This document shows, piece after piece, positions 17,634-27,952 of a stretch of 64,000 nucleotides of DNA. Each line of letters opens with the position of its first letter. Position 1 is the first letter of the stretch. Where the stretch lies: positions 124,001 to 188,000 of the forward strand of contig NZ_CABFMQ020000076.1 in assembly GCF_901905185.1 (NCBI RefSeq), read 5' to 3'. The position numbers and the translations under genes are program-made. This stretch comes from Methylocella tundrae. Its GTDB lineage: Bacteria; Pseudomonadota; Alphaproteobacteria; Rhizobiales; Beijerinckiaceae. The notes under the pieces were generated by a model, which worked only from the letters and a program-made list of their open reading frames with translations, ran no database searches and was not told the origin of the DNA.

Positions 17634-19982
17634 TCATCTCGATGAGCGGTTATGACGCTGCGCTTTCTCACCTTTGCCGGCCTGTTTGAGCGCGGTCCTT
17701 GGGGCGCGGGGACCGCCCGCGCTCAAAAGTTCGAAACGCAAGGCCCCGGCAAGCGGGGCCGCCTCGACCAGCTTCACCGTGACGATGTCGCCGAGCCGAT
17801 GCATCTTACCGGTACGCGAGCCGATCAGCGCGTGCAAACGCTCGTCATGGCGAAAATAATCATCGCCCAGCATCGAGGCCGGAATGAATCCGTCGGCGCC
17901 GGTGTCGCTCAACCGGATGAAGAGGCCGGCGCGGGTCGCCCCTGAAATGCGTCCCTCGAAGGTCGCGCCGACCTTGTCGGCAAGATGCGCCGCGATCAGC
18001 CTTTCGATGGTCTCGCGCTCGGCCGCCATGGCTCTGCGTTCGGCGGCGGAAATCTTCGCCGCGACCTCGGTCAGTTCGTCCCGCGCATTTGGGGGCAGGC
18101 CGTCGGGGCCAAGACGAAGCGCCGAGATCAGCGCGCGATGGACGATGAGGTCGGCGTAACGGCGGATCGGTGAGGTAAAATGCGCGTAGCGGTGCAGATT
18201 AAGGCCGAAATGGCCATAGTTTTCAACTACATATTCAGCCTGCGCCTGTGTGCGTAAAACGATCTCATTGACGAGATGCTCATTGTCGGTGTCCTTGACC
18301 TGAGCCAGAATGCCGTTGAACTGCTCGGCCCTGATAACCTGCCCCTTCGCGAGCTTGATCCCGATCGAGGATAGAAACTCCGCGAGATTGTTGAGCTTTT
18401 CGACCGAAGGCTCGTCATGCGCGCGATAGATCAGCGCCTGATGCTTGGCCTCGAGCGTTTCGGCCGCCGCGACATTGGCGAGGATCATGAATTCCTCGAT
18501 CAGCCGATGCGCGTCGAGCCGCGCCGGAATGACGACGCTGTGGACTCCGCCTTCTTCGTTAAGGATGATTTTCCGCTCGGGCAGGTCGAGGTCCAAAGGC
18601 CCCCGCGCATCGCGGGCGCGTTTCAGCGCGGCGTAGGCCTCATAGAGCGGAGCCAGCACGCCCGCGACGAGCGGGGCTGTCGTCTCGTCAGCCGCGCCGT
18701 CGATCGCCGCCTGCGCCTGGCCATAGGCGAGCTTTGCCGCCGAGCGCATCATCACGCGATGAAAGCTGTGCGTGAGCTTATGCCCGTCCGCCGCGACGAC
18801 CATGCGCACGGCGAGAGCAGGCCTGTCCTCATGCGGCCGCAGCGAGCAGAGGTCGTTTGAAATGCGCTCCGGCAGCATCGGCACGACGCGGTCGGGGAAA
18901 TAGACCGAATTGCCGCGCTCCAGCGCGTCGCGGTCGAGCGGCGAGCCGGGCCGGACATAGGCCGCGACATCGGCGATGGCGACGCGCAGGATGAAGCCGC
19001 CGCGATTATTGGGGTCAGGGTCGGCTTCGGCGTGAACCGCGTCGTCGTGGTCCTTGGCGTCGGCCGGATCAATGGTGACGAGCGGGATTTGACGCCAGTC
19101 TTCGCGCCCATCCATGGTCGCGGGCCGCGCGCGATCCGCCTCCGCGATGGTCTCGGGCCGGAAGACATTGGGGATCTTATGGGTGTGGATCGCGATGAGG
19201 CTCACCGCCTTTTCGCTGTCGAAAGCGCCAAGGCGCTCGCGCACGCGGGCCGAGGGAAGGCCGAGCCGTCCGGTACGCAAAATCTCGACGGCGACGAGGT
19301 CGCCTTCGCGCGCGTCTCCCTCCTGGCCGGGATGTACGTCGAGTTCGCCGCGATTGGCGTTCTTCTTGTCGACCGGCAAAACGCGGCCGCCGCCGCCCGG
19401 CCGTTCGCGGAAGATGCCGAGAATCTGCGATCTGGCGCGTTCCAGAAGCTTGACGACACGCCCGCTATAGGCGGGCTCGCCCGGCTTTGCGTCGGGCAGG
19501 GGCTCGACGCGCAAAAGCGCGCGATCGCCGACGCCAGGCGCCGGCGCCCCCGGTCTTTGCCTGCGCGGGATACCGACGATGATTTTCGGCTGCGGTCCTT
19601 GCGCCGCGTCCCAATCGACGGGAGCGGCGAGAAAATCGCCGTCGCGGTCGCGACTGAAAAAGTCGGCGAGCACGGTCGCAGGCAAAAGCCCGGCTTTGTG
19701 CAGCCCCTTGCGGCGGCGCTCGATGGCGCCTTCGGCTTCGAGTTCCTTCAGGAGCCGTTTGAGGGCGATGCGGTCATCGCCCCTGATGTCGAAGGCGCGG
19801 GCGATCTCGCGCTTGCTGATTTTCGCCGGCGATCTGCCGGAAGACATTTGCTCGCCTTGCGCCTCCCGCTCTCTGGCGATGAAGGCGACGATATCTTCCC
19901 GCGAGGGCGCGGGGCGGGTAGTCTGCTGCGCGCCTTGCGCAGCCTTGGAGCCGGACTTTCCTGGACCGGCGGGTTTATTCAC
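17634..19982 (-). CDS. rnr: Ribonuclease R
   Basis: A 782-aa processive 3'-5' exoribonuclease that degrades structured RNA. It has an N-terminal winged-helix region (about residues 28-95), cold-shock domains, a catalytic RNB domain with the Asp cluster DPADAKDHDD at 305-314, and a C-terminal S1 domain (FEGRISGATRAGLFIRL). It ends in a basic tail. It overlaps the end of topA by 4 bases (ATGA type), so the two are coupled. The topA-rnr order is standard in Rhizobiales. Confidence 0.97.
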   Translation of the reverse strand: MNKPAGPGKSGSKAAQGAQQTTRPAPSREDIVAFIAREREAQGEQMSSGRSPAKISKREIARAFDIRGDDRIALKRLLKELEAEGAIERRRKGLHKAGLLPATVLADFFSRDRDGDFLAAPVDWDAAQGPQPKIIVGIPRRQRPGAPAPGVGDRALLRVEPLPDAKPGEPAYSGRVVKLLERARSQILGIFRERPGGGGRVLPVDKKNANRGELDVHPGQEGDAREGDLVAVEILRTGRLGLPSARVRERLGAFDSEKAVSLIAIHTHKIPNVFRPETIAEADRARPATMDGREDWRQIPLVTIDPADAKDHDDAVHAEADPDPNNRGGFILRVAIADVAAYVRPGSPLDRDALERGNSVYFPDRVVPMLPERISNDLCSLRPHEDRPALAVRMVVAADGHKLTHSFHRVMMRSAAKLAYGQAQAAIDGAADETTAPLVAGVLAPLYEAYAALKRARDARGPLDLDLPERKIILNEEGGVHSVVIPARLDAHRLIEEFMILANVAAAETLEAKHQALIYRAHDEPSVEKLNNLAEFLSSIGIKLAKGQVIRAEQFNGILAQVKDTDNEHLVNEIVLRTQAQAEYVVENYGHFGLNLHRYAHFTSPIRRYADLIVHRALISALRLGPDGLPPNARDELTEVAAKISAAERRAMAAERETIERLIAAHLADKVGATFEGRISGATRAGLFIRLSDTGADGFIPASMLGDDYFRHDERLHALIGSRTGKMHRLGDIVTVKLVEAAPLAGALRFELLSAGGPRAPRTALKQAGKGEKAQRHNRSSR

Positions 19983-22942
19983 GCGTGTTTGGCCTTTTTC
20001 TGTTTATCCGCCGCTGGTTTAGGGGCGGGTTTTTGTGAGCCCGCGGGCTTTCGCGCCGGCGCGGGTTTGAGATTTGGCGTCGGCTCGAAAGGTGGACCGT
20101 CGTCGTCCGCCTCGGAGGCTTTCGCTTTCGACGCGGCGGCTTTCGACGCGCCCGCCTTGGCGCCATTTGTTTTGGGCGCGGCTTTCGCAGCCGTCTTCTT
20201 CGGCGCGGCGGTTTTCTTTTTCGCTCCGCCGCCAGCCGCTTCCTTGTCTTCGATCAGGCGGATCGCTTCCTCCAGCGTGATCGTCTCTGCCGAGGCGTTC
20301 GCCTTGAGGGTCGCGTTCGTCTTGCCGTGATTGACATAAGCGCCAAATCGTCCGGCCCGCACCGTAACCGGGCCGCCTGACGGATGCTCGCCAAGCAGGC
20401 GCCCCTGAATGGGACCGCCGCCGCCTGACGCCTTGGCGCTCAGAAGCTCCAAGGCGCCCTCAAGCGTCAATGTGGTGGGGTCGGCGTCCTTCGGCAAGGT
20501 CGCATTGACTTTGCCGTGGCTGACATAGGGTCCGTAACGCCCCGCCTTGATCGTGACCGGACCGCCGGAGGGATGTTCGCCAAGGACCCGGACGGGCGCG
20601 CTTTCCGAAGCGCCGAAGCGCCGGCCGGTGAGCCCGCTTTCCTTGGCGATGATGAGATCGATCGCGCGATTGCCGCCGATGCTCAAAATATCTTCATCCT
20701 TGCCAATATTGGCGTAGGTCTTGCCGTGCTGGACGTATGGACCGTAGCGTCCGATGCCCGCGACGACAGGCTCTTTCGTCTCGGGATGCTTGGCGACTTC
20801 GCGCGGCAGGGATAAAAGCCCGATCGCCTGCTCCAGCGTCAGATCGCCGGGAGAAATCGTCTTCGGCAGGGACGATCGCTTCGGCTTTTCGGCCTCTCCC
20901 TGCTGCACATAGGCGCCGAAACGCCCGTCGCGCAGCGTGACCTCCTCACCCGTCTCGGGGTCGATTCCAAGCACCTTGACGCCGGGACGATCGCCTTCGA
21001 CGGCCTCGGCGTTTTCGCCATTGCCGCCCGCGAGCGTACGCGTGAATTTGCACTCCGGATAATTCGAGCAGCCGACGAAGGCGCCGAATTTGCCGAGCTT
21101 CAGCGACAGCTGGCCGTCCGCGCAGGATGGGCAGGCGCGGGGATTCGATCCGTCCGCTTTCGCTGGGAAAATATGCGGCCCCAAAATCTCATTCAGGCTG
21201 TCCAGCACCTGCGTCGTGCGCAGATCCTTGGTGCCGGCGAGAGCGCCGGAAAAATCGAGCCAGAAATCGCGCAGCACCTGCTTCCAGTCGATTTCATGAT
21301 TGGAGATGCGGTCGAGTTTTTCCTCCAGGTCGGCGGTGAAGTCATAGCCGACGTAGCGCGTGAAAAAGCTTTCAAGAAACGCCGTGACGAGACGGCCCTT
21401 GTCCTCGGGGTAAAGACGTTTCTTCTCGATCCGCACATAGTCGCGCTCACGCAGCACCGCCAGCGTTGAGGCGTAGGTCGAGGGCCGGCCAATGCCGAGC
21501 TCTTCCATGCGCTTCACCAGCGTCGCTTCGGTAAAGCGCGGCGGCGGCTCGGTGAAATGCTGCGTCGCGTCGATGCGCTCCTTGGTCAGCCGCTCGTCCC
21601 TCGCCATGTCCGGGAGACGGCTTGAATCTTCGTCTTCCTCGTCGTCGCGGCCTTCCTGATAGAGCTTCAAAAAGCCGTCGAAGCGGATGACCTGACCAGT
21701 CGCGCGCAGATCGAGCTTGCGCTCGCCTGCTTGCGCCAGAATATCGACGGTCGTGCGCTCGAGCTCGGCTGATTCCATCTGGCTCGCTATGGTGCGCGTC
21801 CAGATCAGCTCATAGAGCTTGGCTTGGTCCGGCTCCAGGGCGCGCATGACGCGCTTTGGCAGCCGGGTCAGATCGGTCGGGCGGATCGCTTCATGCGCTT
21901 CCTGCGCGTTTTTCGCCTTTACCGTATATTTGCGCGGCGCCTTTGGCACATAGGCGTCGCCGAACTCGCGGGCGATGACGGAGCGCGCGCTCGTGATGGC
22001 TTCGGGCGCAAGATCGACGCCGTCGGTTCGCATATAGGTAATGAGTCCGACCGTCTCGCCGTCGATGTCGGCGCCTTCATAGAGGCGCTGCGCCAGCTGC
22101 ATGGTGCGTGCGGGGGCGAAGCCGAGCTTGCGGGAGGCTTCCTGCTGCAGCGTCGAGGTGGTGAAGGGCGCGTAAGGGTGCCGCTTGGCGGGCTTTGCCT
22201 CGACCTCGGCGACTTTGAAGGCTGCGTTCTCCAGCGCCGCCTTGAAGGCCTCGGCCTCGGGTCCCGCGCCGATGTCGAGGCGCGTCAGCTTCTTGCCGTC
22301 CGCGCCGACGAGCCGGGCGGTGAATGGCGCGCCCGCCTGCGTCTTCAAATGGGCGACGATCGACCAATATTCCCGCGCGACGAAGGATTCGATTTCGAGC
22401 TCGCGGTCGCAGACAAGGCGCAAGGCGACCGACTGAACCCGGCCGGCGGAGCGCGCGCCCGGCAGCTTGCGCCATAGCACCGGAGAGAGATTGAAGCCGA
22501 CAAGATAGTCCAGCGCCCGGCGCGCGAGGTAAGCGTCGACGAGGGCCACGTCGATCTCGCGCGGATGCTGCATGGCCTCGAGAATGGCGGATTTGGTGAT
22601 CGCATTGAAGACGACGCGCTCGACGCGCTTGTCTTTAAGAACGCGCTTCGCCTTCAAGACCTCCAGCACGTGCCAGGAAATCGCTTCGCCTTCGCGGTCC
22701 GGGTCGGTCGCCAGAATGATTTTGTCAGCGTCCTTGACGGCCTTCGCGATCTCGGAAAGACGTTTGGCCGATTTGACGTCGACGTCCCAGAGCATGGCGA
22801 AATCGGCGTCGGGATCGACCGAGCCATCCTTGGCCGGCAGATCGCGGACGTGGCCAAAGGATGCGTAAACCTCATAGCCCTTGCCAAGATATTTGTTGAT
22901 GGTCTTGGCCTTCGCCGGCGATTCGACGATGACGACATTCAT
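19979..22942 (-). CDS. topA: DNA topoisomerase I (TopA)
   Basis: A type IA topoisomerase of about 987 aa that relaxes negative supercoils. The Toprim motif IVESPAKAKT is at the N-terminus. The catalytic tyrosine lies in GLITYMRTDG. One complete four-Cys zinc finger (CPSC...CSNYPEC) follows the core. At least four C-terminal GRYGPYVxHG-type repeats bind DNA. The end is a Lys/Ala-rich, histone-like tail. The ATG at 22942 is taken rather than a TTG two codons upstream. It is transcribed divergently from pyrB. Confidence 0.97.
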   Translation of the reverse strand: MNVVIVESPAKAKTINKYLGKGYEVYASFGHVRDLPAKDGSVDPDADFAMLWDVDVKSAKRLSEIAKAVKDADKIILATDPDREGEAISWHVLEVLKAKRVLKDKRVERVVFNAITKSAILEAMQHPREIDVALVDAYLARRALDYLVGFNLSPVLWRKLPGARSAGRVQSVALRLVCDRELEIESFVAREYWSIVAHLKTQAGAPFTARLVGADGKKLTRLDIGAGPEAEAFKAALENAAFKVAEVEAKPAKRHPYAPFTTSTLQQEASRKLGFAPARTMQLAQRLYEGADIDGETVGLITYMRTDGVDLAPEAITSARSVIAREFGDAYVPKAPRKYTVKAKNAQEAHEAIRPTDLTRLPKRVMRALEPDQAKLYELIWTRTIASQMESAELERTTVDILAQAGERKLDLRATGQVIRFDGFLKLYQEGRDDEEDEDSSRLPDMARDERLTKERIDATQHFTEPPPRFTEATLVKRMEELGIGRPSTYASTLAVLRERDYVRIEKKRLYPEDKGRLVTAFLESFFTRYVGYDFTADLEEKLDRISNHEIDWKQVLRDFWLDFSGALAGTKDLRTTQVLDSLNEILGPHIFPAKADGSNPRACPSCADGQLSLKLGKFGAFVGCSNYPECKFTRTLAGGNGENAEAVEGDRPGVKVLGIDPETGEEVTLRDGRFGAYVQQGEAEKPKRSSLPKTISPGDLTLEQAIGLLSLPREVAKHPETKEPVVAGIGRYGPYVQHGKTYANIGKDEDILSIGGNRAIDLIIAKESGLTGRRFGASESAPVRVLGEHPSGGPVTIKAGRYGPYVSHGKVNATLPKDADPTTLTLEGALELLSAKASGGGGPIQGRLLGEHPSGGPVTVRAGRFGAYVNHGKTNATLKANASAETITLEEAIRLIEDKEAAGGGAKKKTAAPKKTAAKAAPKTNGAKAGASKAAASKAKASEADDDGPPFEPTPNLKPAPARKPAGSQKPAPKPAADKQKKAKHA

Positions 22943-23265
22943 TGACAACAGTCCTCGGTTCGACCGGCTGGACCGGAATGGTCCCGGGTCGCTTCTTCAA
23001 AATTCATATCGCGTCTTAAAGGTTAAGCTCGCGCTGGTTGTGCGGCGGGCTTTCCTCCGCAAAGGTTGCAGTGCAGTATGATTTTAGGCCCGGAAGATGG
23101 GGGAGGGCGCAGGCTTAGTCAAATCGGGGCCGATCGGCGCTCCTCGCTCCCGCCCCTTGCCGGGGGCCGGGCCGCCGCTGAAATGCGCAAAATCTGTGCG
23201 CAGGCGCGGCGGATTGCGCCAAAGGCCTGTGACGACGGCCCCTGCGTCCTGTAAGACATCGCGTC
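22943..23265. other. Divergent intergenic region topA / pyrB
   Basis: A 323-bp gap between divergent start codons that must hold both promoters. I see no strong -35/-10 pair, no PyrR-type attenuator and no small gene. The short frames here lack motifs. Confidence 0.45.
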
Positions 23266-24216
23266 ATGCTAGACCAAGGTCCAGAATACAAATTTCCCCA
23301 TCGGCATCTCCTCGGCATCGAAGGTCTTTCGCCGCAGGACATTCATGTTCTGCTGGATCTCGCGGAAGAAGCCATCGAAGTTTCGCGCCAGGTCGAAAAG
23401 AAGCGCTCGACCTTGCGGGGACGCACTCTGATCAATCTCTTCTTTGAGGCCTCGACCCGCACCCAATCCTCTTTCGAGCTGGCTGGCAAGCGGCTCGGGG
23501 CCGACGTCATGAACATGTCGGTCGCGACCTCCAGCGTCAAAAAAGGCGAGACTCTCCTCGATACGGCGATGACCCTCAACGCCATGCGCCCTGACATCAT
23601 CGTCGTGCGGCACGCCCAGGCCGGCGCGGTCCATCTCCTGGCGCGGAAAGTCGATTGCTCGGTCGTCAACGCCGGCGACGGCGCCCATGAGCATCCGACG
23701 CAGGCGCTGCTCGACGCGCTGACGATCAAGCGCAACAGGGGCAGGATCTCGGGGCTGACAGTCGCGATCTGCGGCGATATTTTGCATTCGCGCGTGGCGC
23801 GCTCCAATATTCTGCTGCTTTCCGCGCTCGGGGCGCGGGTGCGCGTAATTGGTCCCTCGACCCTGCTGCCCGCCGGCATTGAGCGCATGGGCGTCGAGGT
23901 TTTTCGCGATATGCGGGCCGGGCTGAAGGACGTCGACATCGTCATGATGCTGCGCCTCCAGCGCGAGCGCATGCAGGGCGGCTTCATCCCTTCGCCAAAA
24001 GAATATTTCCGCTTCTTCGGACTCGATGAAGAAAAGCTGAGCCTCGCCAAGCCAGACGCGCTGGTGCTGCATCCAGGCCCCATGAACAGGGGCGTCGAGA
24101 TCGATTCGGCGGTTGCGGACGGCGCGCATAGCCGCATCCGCGAACAGGTCGAAATGGGCGTCGCGGTCCGCATGGCCGTGCTTGACGCGCTCGCCCAGCA
24201 TCTGCCGAACGGATAA
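23266..24216 (+). CDS. pyrB: Aspartate carbamoyltransferase catalytic chain (PyrB)
   Basis: A 316-aa enzyme catalysing carbamoyl phosphate plus aspartate to N-carbamoylaspartate in pyrimidine synthesis. The carbamoyl-phosphate loop STRT is at residues 63-66. HPTQALLD (143-150) and the C-terminal [11 protein letters not shown] are intact. No regulatory pyrI is present. The downstream pyrC homologue lacks the DxHxH metal site, as in species where ATCase assembles with an inactive dihydroorotase partner. pyrC starts 35 bp downstream, so the two form an operon. Confidence 0.97.
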   Translation: MLDQGPEYKFPHRHLLGIEGLSPQDIHVLLDLAEEAIEVSRQVEKKRSTLRGRTLINLFFEASTRTQSSFELAGKRLGADVMNMSVATSSVKKGETLLDTAMTLNAMRPDIIVVRHAQAGAVHLLARKVDCSVVNAGDGAHEHPTQALLDALTIKRNRGRISGLTVAICGDILHSRVARSNILLLSALGARVRVIGPSTLLPAGIERMGVEVFRDMRAGLKDVDIVMMLRLQRERMQGGFIPSPKEYFRFFGLDEEKLSLAKPDALVLHPGPMNRGVEIDSAVADGAHSRIREQVEMGVAVRMAVLDALAQHLPNG

Positions 24217-24251
24217 GAGCAGCTTAAAGGCAAGAGCGAAAGGCCGCCTCC

Positions 24252-25571
24252 TTGAGAATTCCATCCACTCCCTCGATCGCGCATCAGCCCTTGGCGCTCG
24301 TCAATGGGCGCCTCTTTGACGGCGAGACCTTTTCGGGCGCGCACGGGGGCGTTCTGATCCTTGACGGCGCGATCCTGGATCTCGGGCCGGAAATCGCGCC
24401 AAAGAATCTGCCCTCGCACGCCCGCGTCATTGATTGCGGCGGCGACGTCATCGCGCCGGGCCTCATCGACATGCGCGCTTTCGTCGGGGAGCCTGGAGCC
24501 GAGCATCGCGAGACCATCGCCACGGCGACGGCCGCGGCGGCGGCGGGCGGCGTCACGACGATTCTCGCGCGTCCCGACACCAATCCGCCGGTCGACGAGC
24601 CGGCCGTCGTCGATTTCCTGCTCCGCCGCGCGCGCGACACGGGGCGCGTGCGCCTCATTCCCTCGGCCGCGCTGACGCATGGCCTGCGCGGCGAGGAGAT
24701 CGCCGAGATCGGCCTGTTGCAGCAGGCGGGCGCGCTCGCCTTTTCGGACGGCGCCGAGTCGATCAGCAATGCGCGGGTGTTCCGCCGCGTCCTGTCCTAT
24801 GCCCGCGATTTCGACGCGCTTGTCATCCATTACGCCGAGGACCGCGATCTGTCCGCCGAGGGTGTCATGAACGAGGGCGAATTCGCCTCGCGCCTTGGTC
24901 TTTCGGGCATTCCCCGCGAGGCCGAGGCGATCATGCTCGATCGCGACATCCGCCTCGTCGCCCTCACGGGCGCGCGCTATCACGCCGCCCTCGTCACGAC
25001 GACCCTTTCGCTCGAGATCATCGCGAGAGCCAAGGCGGCCGGCCTGCCGGTCACCTGCGCCGTTTCGATCAATCATTTGACCCTGAACGAGAGCGACATT
25101 GGCGATTACCGCACCTTTTTGAAGCTCGCCCCGCCGCTCCGGCACGAAGACGAGCGCCGCGCGCTCGTCAAGGCGCTGGCCTCCGGCCTCATCGACATTA
25201 TCGTGTCGGACCATAACCCGCAGGACGTCGAGACCAAGCGCCTGCCTTTCGCGGAAGCCGAGAATGGCGCGATCGGCCTCGAGACCATGCTGTCGGCGGG
25301 TCTGCGCCTCGTGAACGCGGGCGAACTCTCGCTTCAGCGCCTGATCGGCGCGATGACCTTGCGCCCGGCTGAAATTCTCGGGCTTCCGCAAGGGCGGCTG
25401 AAAATCGGCGCCCCGGCCGATCTCATTCGTTTCGATCCCGAAGAGCCCTATGTCGTCGATCCGGCAAACTTGCATTCGCGCTGCAAGAATACGCCTTTTG
25501 ACGAGGCGCGCATGGAAGGCCGGGTGAAGCTGACGCTTGTGGCCGGGGAAACAGCGTTCGAGGCTGAGTGA
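24252..25571 (+). CDS. pyrC: Dihydroorotase-like protein, probably inactive (PyrC/PyrX type)
   Basis: A 439-aa amidohydrolase-fold protein co-transcribed with pyrB. At the point where active dihydroorotases have the metal-binding DxHxH, the sequence reads DMRAF (residues 73-77), so both histidine ligands are gone. Later motifs such as SDHNPQD remain. In Pseudomonas, a similarly defective pyrC' protein is a structural partner of aspartate transcarbamoylase, and the same role is inferred here. A catalytically complete dihydroorotase should then be encoded elsewhere. The apparent start is TTG with GAAAGG 8 nt upstream; the N-terminal boundary is somewhat uncertain. Confidence 0.85.
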   Translation: MRIPSTPSIAHQPLALVNGRLFDGETFSGAHGGVLILDGAILDLGPEIAPKNLPSHARVIDCGGDVIAPGLIDMRAFVGEPGAEHRETIATATAAAAAGGVTTILARPDTNPPVDEPAVVDFLLRRARDTGRVRLIPSAALTHGLRGEEIAEIGLLQQAGALAFSDGAESISNARVFRRVLSYARDFDALVIHYAEDRDLSAEGVMNEGEFASRLGLSGIPREAEAIMLDRDIRLVALTGARYHAALVTTTLSLEIIARAKAAGLPVTCAVSINHLTLNESDIGDYRTFLKLAPPLRHEDERRALVKALASGLIDIIVSDHNPQDVETKRLPFAEAENGAIGLETMLSAGLRLVNAGELSLQRLIGAMTLRPAEILGLPQGRLKIGAPADLIRFDPEEPYVVDPANLHSRCKNTPFDEARMEGRVKLTLVAGETAFEAE

Positions 25572-26272
<701 letters not shown>

Positions 26273-26416
26273 CGCGCCTTCCGGTCGAACGGGGTAACCG
26301 ACCAGACAGCGCGCGACATCAATAGGCCGGGGCATGTTCTCATCGAAAAAGTTATTCAGCTTCTCAAAGACATGCTTCAGGCGAGGTTTCGATCGTTCGT
26401 TGGGAGGGGCCAGACC

Positions 26417-27823
26417 ATGAAGTCGTTGAAATGCGCGCCTGTGACGTTCAAGCTCCTTGTCTGCGGCTTCGTGATGGCGGCGATCGCGCTCCTTCTTTGT
26501 ATTCATCCATCCTTGGCGCAGGAGACGGCTCCTTCGGCGACTCCCGCGCCGCCCGCCTGCGACGCCAAGACCTTGACCGCCTGCACGCCGAACTCCGGCG
26601 ACACCGCCTGGATGCTCACCTCCGTGGCGCTGGTCCTGATGATGACCGTTCCGGGCCTCGGACTGTTCTATGGCGGTATGGTGCGCAAGAAGAACGTCGC
26701 CGACACGGTGATGACGAGCTTCGCCATCACCTGCCTCGTCACTATCCTGTTCGCCGTCGTGACCTACAGCATGTCGTTTCGCGCCGGCACGCCCTTTGTC
26801 GGCGGCTTCGATCGCGCCTTCCTGCAAGGCATTTTGAGCGATATCGGAAAAGGCGTCGGCAATCCCAATCCGCTCGCGCCGACGATTCCTGAAACCGTCT
26901 ACATCTGTTTCCAGATGACTTTCGCGATCATCACCCCGGCCTTGATCGCAGGCGCTTTCGCCGAACGCATGAAATTCTCGGCGATGTTGTGGTTCATCGG
27001 TCTGTGGGCGATTTTCGTCTATGCGCCGGTCGCGCACTGGGTCTGGGGTCCGGACGGCTTCCTTAACAGCACGAATGATGCGGCCTTCGTCAAGGTTCTC
27101 GACTTCGCCGGCGGAACGGTGGTTCACGTCAATTCCGGCGTCGCCGGGCTGATGGCCGCCCTGATGCTCGGCAGGCGCAATGACACTGGTCCGGCGCATA
27201 ATGTCGTGCTGACCTTTATCGGCGCCTCATTGCTGTGGGTCGGCTGGTTTGGCTTCAACGCCGGCTCCGCCGTCACCGCCGGATTGCAGGCGGGCATGGC
27301 GATGACGGTGACGCAGATCGCCACCGCCGTCGCGGCTTTTGTCTGGATGCTGGTCGAGTGGACGCATCGCGGCAAACCGACGCTCGTTGGCGTCTGTTCC
27401 GGCGCGGTGGCGGGCCTCGTCGCCATCACGCCTGCCTCCGGCTTCGTCGGTCCCGGCGGATCAATGGTGATCGGCGTCGCGGCCGGCGTGATTTGCTATG
27501 GCGCCGTCACATGGCTCAAAGCGGCTCTTGGCTATGACGACGCGCTGGATTGCTTCGGCGTGCATGGCGTCGGCGGCGCGACAGGCGCTATTCTGACCGG
27601 CGTCTTCGCGATCAGTGAATATGGCGGCACACCCGGCCTGATCGAAGGCAACACACATCAGGTGGTCAATCAGCTGATCGGCGTTGGCGTCGTCGTCGCG
27701 TATGACGCCATCGTCTCTCTGATCATTCTTTTCATCATCGACAAGGCGATCGGTTTGCGCGTGGCGAGCGAAGTGGAAATGGAAGGGCTCGATCTGTCGC
27801 TGCACGGCGAGGCCGTTCATTGA
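26417..27823 (+). CDS. amtB: Ammonium transporter AmtB
   Basis: A 468-aa ammonium channel with a cleavable signal peptide (ending near HPSLAQ) followed by eleven expected membrane helices. DTAWMLTSVALVLMMTVPGLGLFYGGMVR is represented by its conserved start and end, and the helix with FAGGTVVHVNSG is typical. The pore histidine is in DCFGVHGVGG. The ATG at 26417 follows GGGAGGGG with good spacing and is preferred over an upstream in-frame start. It lies 144 bp after glnK. Confidence 0.96.
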   Translation: MKSLKCAPVTFKLLVCGFVMAAIALLLCIHPSLAQETAPSATPAPPACDAKTLTACTPNSGDTAWMLTSVALVLMMTVPGLGLFYGGMVRKKNVADTVMTSFAITCLVTILFAVVTYSMSFRAGTPFVGGFDRAFLQGILSDIGKGVGNPNPLAPTIPETVYICFQMTFAIITPALIAGAFAERMKFSAMLWFIGLWAIFVYAPVAHWVWGPDGFLNSTNDAAFVKVLDFAGGTVVHVNSGVAGLMAALMLGRRNDTGPAHNVVLTFIGASLLWVGWFGFNAGSAVTAGLQAGMAMTVTQIATAVAAFVWMLVEWTHRGKPTLVGVCSGAVAGLVAITPASGFVGPGGSMVIGVAAGVICYGAVTWLKAALGYDDALDCFGVHGVGGATGAILTGVFAISEYGGTPGLIEGNTHQVVNQLIGVGVVVAYDAIVSLIILFIIDKAIGLRVASEVEMEGLDLSLHGEAVH

Positions 27824-27952
27824 CGTTGACGTTGAGGTGCGCCGGCCATCTCGCTGGCGCACGCCCTGCGGGATGCGGAAAGCCATTGTCACGGCTTGCA
27901 AATGGTTTTTTCTCTCCCGCCGCCGAAAAGTCGGCGAGATAAAAGGGCCGAC

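Noticed and set aside
23343..25475. 710-codon minus-strand frame opposite pyrB-pyrC
   Set aside because: It spans two real genes antisense and has shadow-type composition.
27922..27935. CGCCGA/TCGGCG hairpin between amtB and the cytochrome-porin
   Set aside because: The stem has no following T-tract on either strand, so I would not call it a terminator.
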